A stretch of 64,000 nt of DNA from Clostridia bacterium. GTDB lineage: Bacteria; Bacillota; Clostridia; Christensenellales; Borkfalkiaceae. The notes under the pieces were generated by a model. The model did not search any database. It saw only the letters and a list, made by a program, of their open reading frames with translations, and was not told where the DNA came from. Positions 59,832-64,000 of this stretch are shown piece by piece. How positions within the stretch are numbered: the first letter of the stretch is position 1; each line of letters opens with the position of its first letter. The DNA lies in contig CAAGNQ010000010.1 in the NCBI GenBank assembly GCA_900771345.1, forward strand, positions 1-64,000, given 5' to 3'. The position numbers and the translations under genes are program-made.

Positions 59832-59852
59832 TTTTTTATTTTATTAGTTGTA

Positions 59853-61526
59853 TTAGAATAATCCTGATATTCTGCCCGTCGAGTCAACGTCTATTTTCTC
59901 GGCAGCAGGAATTTTAGGCAGACCAGGCATTGTCATAATATTTCCAGTAAGAACTACTATAAACCCTGCGCCTGCCGAAACCTTTAGAGAACGAACGGTT
60001 ATCTTAAAACCATTTGGAGCACCAAGCTTTGTCATATCGTCAGAAAATGAATACTGCGTTTTTGCCACACAAACAGGCAACTGTGAGAATCCAAGTTCGT
60101 TAAGGCGTTTGATTTGTTTTTTAGCCTCGTCGCTAAAGATAACCCCATCTCCACCGTATATTTTAGTGGTAATATCCTCAATCTTTTTCTCAATCGAATC
60201 ATTTTGGTCATAACTAAACGAGAAATCGTTTGGCATTTCGCAAAGTTTAACAACTTCCTCTGCAAGAGCCTCACCACCCTTGCCACCGTCAGCCCAGACG
60301 GTAGAAAGCACTACGTTTACGCCTAGTTTTTTGCATTTTTCAATAACGAGTTCTATTTCTTTATCCGTATCAGTAGGGAATCTATTAACTGCCACAACCG
60401 ACGGTAGTTTATACACTTCCTTTATATTATGCACGTGGCGAAGTAGATTCGGTAAGCCTTTATTTAGAGCGTCCAAATCTTCATTCCCTAGTTCACTTTT
60501 AGCGAGCCCCCCGTGCATTTTTAAGGCGCGAATAGTTGCAACGATTACGACTGCACTAGGCTTGACGCCTGCCATTCTGCATTTAATATCAAGGAATTTT
60601 TCAGCACCAAGGTCAGCGCCAAAGCCAGCCTCCGTGATAGCGTAATCTCCAAGTTTTAACGCCATTTTAGTAGCAATAACCGAGTTGCAACCGTGAGCAA
60701 TGTTAGCAAACGGACCTCCGTGCACGAATGCAGGCGTCCCCTCTAAAGTTTGAACGAGATTAGGCTTAATTGCGTCCTTTAGAAGCGCCGTCATTGCGCC
60801 TTGAGCCTTAAGGTCACCAGCTGTTACAGGCTTATCGTCATAAGTATATCCAACAACAATCTTTGAGAGCCTTTCCTTTAGGTCGTCGATTGAGGAGGCT
60901 AGGCATAGGATAGCCATAATTTCTGATGCAACGGTAATATCATAACCGTCTTCTCTAGGCACGCCGTTGACCTTTCCACCAAGCCCGTCAATAACAAAAC
61001 GAAGTTGACGGTCGTTCATATCAACGCATCTTTTCCAAGTAATTTTCCTTGAGTCAATATTTAGCGCATTGCCCTGATAAATGTGATTATCAAGCATTGC
61101 CGCGAGCAAATTATTTGCAGCGCCGATTGCGTGGAAATCGCCAGTGAAGTGCAGGTTAATGTCTTCCATAGGAATAACCTGAGCGTAACCACCACCGGCA
61201 GCCCCACCCTTAACCCCGAAAACAGGTCCAAGTGACGGCTCACGAAGTGCAACCATAACCTTTTTGCCAATTCTCTTTAGCCCGTCGGCAAGCCCGATTG
61301 TAGTCGTGGTTTTCCCCTCGCCAGCAGGAGTCGGAGTAATTGCCGTAACAAGCACAAGTTTGCCGTTTTGCCTTTTACCCTCCTCTAAGAGTGAGAGTTC
61401 AACTTTTGCCTTGTCGTTGCCGTATTGGATGAGATATTTCTCATCAATTCCTGCACGCTCAGCTATTGCCTTAATATGCTCTGGCGTAACGCTTTGAGCA
61501 ATCTCAATATCGCTTTTAATGGTCAT
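59853..61526 (-). CDS. fhs: Formate-tetrahydrofolate ligase
   Basis: 557 residues, normal length. P-loop TPTPAGEGKTTTTIGLADGL near 65, FTGDFHAIGAANNLLAAM near 131, VHGGPFANIAHGCNSVIAT near 272, and the C-terminal MTMPGLPKIPAAEKIDVD. It makes 10-formyl-THF from formate with ATP, for purine synthesis and anaerobic one-carbon metabolism. It is 20 nt downstream of purL, forming a purL-fhs unit; glyA and trmFO elsewhere in the window also use folate. Ribosome site AAAGGGG before the ATG. Confidence 0.98.
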   Translation of the reverse strand: MTIKSDIEIAQSVTPEHIKAIAERAGIDEKYLIQYGNDKAKVELSLLEEGKRQNGKLVLVTAITPTPAGEGKTTTTIGLADGLKRIGKKVMVALREPSLGPVFGVKGGAAGGGYAQVIPMEDINLHFTGDFHAIGAANNLLAAMLDNHIYQGNALNIDSRKITWKRCVDMNDRQLRFVIDGLGGKVNGVPREDGYDITVASEIMAILCLASSIDDLKERLSKIVVGYTYDDKPVTAGDLKAQGAMTALLKDAIKPNLVQTLEGTPAFVHGGPFANIAHGCNSVIATKMALKLGDYAITEAGFGADLGAEKFLDIKCRMAGVKPSAVVIVATIRALKMHGGLAKSELGNEDLDALNKGLPNLLRHVHNIKEVYKLPSVVAVNRFPTDTDKEIELVIEKCKKLGVNVVLSTVWADGGKGGEALAEEVVKLCEMPNDFSFSYDQNDSIEKKIEDITTKIYGGDGVIFSDEAKKQIKRLNELGFSQLPVCVAKTQYSFSDDMTKLGAPNGFKITVRSLKVSAGAGFIVVLTGNIMTMPGLPKIPAAEKIDVDSTGRISGLF

Positions 61527-61546
61527 AGTTTTCCCCTTTTTGTGAA

Positions 61547-64000
61547 TTATTTAAAATATCTAACAGCAGAACTGAACATTTTAATATCGTATTCGCCACA
61601 AACGTTCTTGTAAAGTCCATTGCCAACCCTTTCCGAGTGACCCATTTTACCGAACACTCTTCCGTCTGGCGAGGTTATACCCTCAATAGCATAAACCGAA
61701 TCGTTAGGATTGAACTTTATATCATAAGTTGGCTTACCGTTCTGGTCAACGTACTGCGTTGCAATCTGACCGTTAGCGATAAGTTGCTCTAGAAGTTTTG
61801 GCTCAATGATAAATCTACCTTCACCGTGAGAAATAGGAACGGTATAAATATCCCCAACGTTAGTTTGCATAAGCCAAGGCGACTTGTTTGATGCAATCCT
61901 CGTTCTAACGAGCATTGACTGGTGCCTTGCAATACTGTTAAAAGTTAGCGTTGGCATATCTTCACTTACCTCGTCGGTAATCTTTCCGTAAGGCACAAGC
62001 CCTAACTTAATAAGTGCTTGGAATCCGTTGCAAATACCACCTACTAATCCCTTTCTAATATCTAGCAGTTCGGTAACGTTTTCCTTAATCGCCTTGTTCC
62101 TAAAGAATGCAGTGATGAACTTACCAGAACCGTCAGGCTCGTCACCACCCGAGAACCCTCCTGGAACAAAAATGATTTGGCTATTTTTTACTTTTTTAGC
62201 AAATTCATCAACCGATTCCTTAACGTCAACAATATTTTTAATAACGAAAATATCTACGTCAGCGCCAACTCTAGTAAATGCCTTTTTAGTATCGTACTCG
62301 CAGTTAGTTCCTGGGAAAACAGGCACTAAAACTCGAGGTTTAGCAAACTTTGTTGGAGAATATGCCCATTCGTTTGCATTATATTCAATAGTTGGGATTT
62401 GACCGTCGGTCATCTTAACGTCATTACATTTAAATACTGATTCGAGTTTATTTTCGTAAATGTTTAAAAGATTATTAAGTGAAATTTCTTCCTCGTTATA
62501 GATAATCTTATTATCAGCGAGAGTTTTTCCGAGCAGTTTTGCGTTCATCTGCTCACCGTCAGCAAGTTCTAAAACGAACGCGCCGTAATTATAACCAAAA
62601 ATGGTTTCAAGACTACACTCGTTAAACTTAAAGCCTATATCGTTACCAAACGCCATTTTCATAACGGCTTCGGCAACGCCACCGAATGAAACGGTATATG
62701 CCGATAGAATCTTCTTCTCTCTATTTAGTTTCTCAATGATAGCAAAGTTTTCTAAAAGTGACGCAGTGTCAACAAGACCATCTTCGGTCTTTTTAGTTTG
62801 AAGAAGATAAACGTTGCTGTTTGCTCTCTTAAACTCTGGTGAAATAACCTTATCTAATGAATCGGTTGTTACAGCGAAAGAAACGAGTGTAGGAGGAACG
62901 TCGATTTTTTCGAACGAACCACTCATAGAGTCTTTTCCACCGATTGCCGAAAGTTTCAAATCACGCTGAGCCTTGTATGCACCGAGTAGTGCTGACATTG
63001 GTTTGCCCCAACGCGTTGCGTCCTTATTAGGTTTTTCAAAATATTCTTGGAAGGTTAAGTAGGTATCTTCAAAAGTTGCACCCGTTGCAATGAGTTTACA
63101 TACACTTTCGATAACTGCATAATATCCACCAAACATCGGGCTAACTTCGCTGATGAAAGGATTATATCCCCAACTCATAAATGAGCAAGTGTCAGTATCA
63201 GCGTCTTCAACAGAAACCTTGTTAACCATTGCTTGAATAGGTGTTCTTTGGTTTTTGCCACCGAAAGGCATTAGCACTGTGCCTGCACCAATTGTAGAGT
63301 CAAAACGTTCGGAAAGCCCACGCTTTGAGCAAACGTTAAGGTCGTCTGCAAGCGCTTTAATGCCTTGACTAAAGTTTGAAGGAAGGTCCTTTGTAGCAAG
63401 TTTTTGCTCGGTAATTTTTACGGCAGTCTTCTTCTCTGCTCCGTTAGAATTAAGGAAATCCCTTGAAATATTTACGATAGTCTTTCCTTTCCAAGTCATA
63501 GTAAGCCTATTATCGTCAGTAACAACGGCAACTATCGTAGCCTCTAAATTTTCGCTAGTTGCAAGCGCGATAAACCTGTCGGTATCCTTTGCCTCGACAA
63601 CGACTGCCATTCTCTCTTGCGATTCGCTTATAGCAAGTTCGGTGCCGTCAAGCCCGTCATACTTTTTAGGAACTTTATCGAGGTCTATCTTAAGCCCGTC
63701 GGCAAGTTCGCCGATAGCAACAGAAACACCACCAGCGCCAAAGTCGTTACAACGTTTAATTAAAATTGAGGCCTCTGGATTTCTAAATAATCTTTGAAGT
63801 TTTCTCTCTTCAGGTGCGTTGCCTTTTTGAACTTCAGCACCACAAGAAGAAAGAGATTGGATATTATGTGATTTAGATGAGCCGGTTGCGCCACCACACC
63901 CGTCTCTTCCCGTTCTGCCACCTAAAAGAATAACAACGTCACCCTTTTGTGGAACTTCTCTGCGAACGTTCTTTGCTGGTGCGGCTGCGATAACTGCACC
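61547..64000 (-). CDS. purL: Phosphoribosylformylglycinamidine synthase, N-terminus outside window
   Basis: 817 residues visible; the frame stays open to the last base of the window, so the N-terminal part is missing. It is the large single-chain type. The synthetase portion contains LLGGRTGRDGCGGATGSS near the edge, then RCNDFGAGGVSVAIGELADG, LDGTELAISESQERM, and later SAIGGKDSMSGSFE. The C-terminal glutaminase domain has PVFPGTNCEYDTKKAF, VPGGFSGGDEPDGSGKF and the nucleophile Cys in LVGGICNGFQALI. The glutaminase is intact, in contrast to NadE. It makes FGAM in purine synthesis. The fhs gene follows after 20 nt and supplies formyl-THF to the same pathway. Confidence 0.97.
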   Translation of the reverse strand, partial: GAVIAAAPAKNVRREVPQKGDVVILLGGRTGRDGCGGATGSSKSHNIQSLSSCGAEVQKGNAPEERKLQRLFRNPEASILIKRCNDFGAGGVSVAIGELADGLKIDLDKVPKKYDGLDGTELAISESQERMAVVVEAKDTDRFIALATSENLEATIVAVVTDDNRLTMTWKGKTIVNISRDFLNSNGAEKKTAVKITEQKLATKDLPSNFSQGIKALADDLNVCSKRGLSERFDSTIGAGTVLMPFGGKNQRTPIQAMVNKVSVEDADTDTCSFMSWGYNPFISEVSPMFGGYYAVIESVCKLIATGATFEDTYLTFQEYFEKPNKDATRWGKPMSALLGAYKAQRDLKLSAIGGKDSMSGSFEKIDVPPTLVSFAVTTDSLDKVISPEFKRANSNVYLLQTKKTEDGLVDTASLLENFAIIEKLNREKKILSAYTVSFGGVAEAVMKMAFGNDIGFKFNECSLETIFGYNYGAFVLELADGEQMNAKLLGKTLADNKIIYNEEEISLNNLLNIYENKLESVFKCNDVKMTDGQIPTIEYNANEWAYSPTKFAKPRVLVPVFPGTNCEYDTKKAFTRVGADVDIFVIKNIVDVKESVDEFAKKVKNSQIIFVPGGFSGGDEPDGSGKFITAFFRNKAIKENVTELLDIRKGLVGGICNGFQALIKLGLVPYGKITDEVSEDMPTLTFNSIARHQSMLVRTRIASNKSPWLMQTNVGDIYTVPISHGEGRFIIEPKLLEQLIANGQIATQYVDQNGKPTYDIKFNPNDSVYAIEGITSPDGRVFGKMGHSERVGNGLYKNVCGEYDIKMFSSAVRYFK

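Noticed and set aside
1..64000. CRISPR arrays, phage genes, insertion sequences, restriction or toxin-antitoxin systems
   Set aside because: No spaced direct repeats, transposase, integrase, capsid or toxin motifs were seen. The window is mostly housekeeping.

Overview
The window is a dense stretch of AT-rich chromosome from an anaerobic low-GC Gram-positive bacterium, most likely class Clostridia (Bacillota). The evidence is a complete Rnf complex, a reverse rubrerythrin next to a PerR-type repressor, TrmFO, HslUV, SpoVG, SepF, YlxM/Ffh and the rpsP-khpA-rimM-trmD-rbgA gene order. The family cannot be fixed by eye. No rRNA, tRNA, CRISPR array or transposase is visible. Both ends cut genes: a membrane-anchored propeller-like protein on the left (5' end missing) and purL on the right (N-terminus missing).

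Layout. 1-10.5 kb: surface protein, a two-domain SSB-like protein, a PdaB-like deacetylase, small and TVP38-type membrane proteins, an oxidative-stress pair (reverse rubrerythrin, perR with a clear promoter and operator), an NAD synthase whose glutaminase half has lost catalytic residues, galE and a THUMP rRNA methylase. 10.6-16.7 kb: one plus-strand operon (NusG-II protein, Gx transporter, rnfCDGEAB) behind a strong promoter with a palindrome in it. 16.7-29.9 kb: a twelve-gene minus-strand operon (comM, dprA, topA, trmFO, hslV, hslU, hisS, rseC, glyA, asnA, tcdA, yfcE). 30-43.4 kb: rplS with its own promoter, then the ylxM-ffh-rpsP-khpA-rimM-trmD-rbgA-rnhB-yraN operon and the asnS-plsX-rnc-smc-ftsY operon. 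43.5-49.7 kb: accessory genes (a GNAT-like protein, a 40-residue ORF, HEAT-like and TPR proteins, hslO, a polytopic membrane protein). 49.9-53.6 kb: asd-dapA-dapB-yggS-sepF. 53.7-58.8 kb: an ion transporter, ldh, murC, spoVG, trmO. 58.8-59.8 kb: an island with a structured RNA and a lipoprotein. 59.9-64 kb: fhs and purL.

Most notable. (1) The transporter at 53.7-55.0 kb is preceded by what reads as a yybP-ykoY manganese riboswitch whose closing stem shares sequence with a terminator, so a Mn-efflux role is plausible. (2) Between trmO and fhs lies a roughly 1-kb island bounded by 37-nt imperfect inverted repeats (30/37 matches). It contains a perfect-spacing promoter, an apparently unrecognised 159-nt rod-like RNA, a UUCG-capped terminator and a small cysteine-rich lipoprotein that can only be expressed by reading through that terminator. 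This is the best candidate for an undescribed element. (3) NadE lacks the Lys and Cys of its glutaminase triad, implying dependence on free ammonia or another amidotransferase. (4) Several promoters (TTGACA-like, 17-nt spacer, TATAAT-like) carry symmetric sequences that look like operators or leader hairpins.
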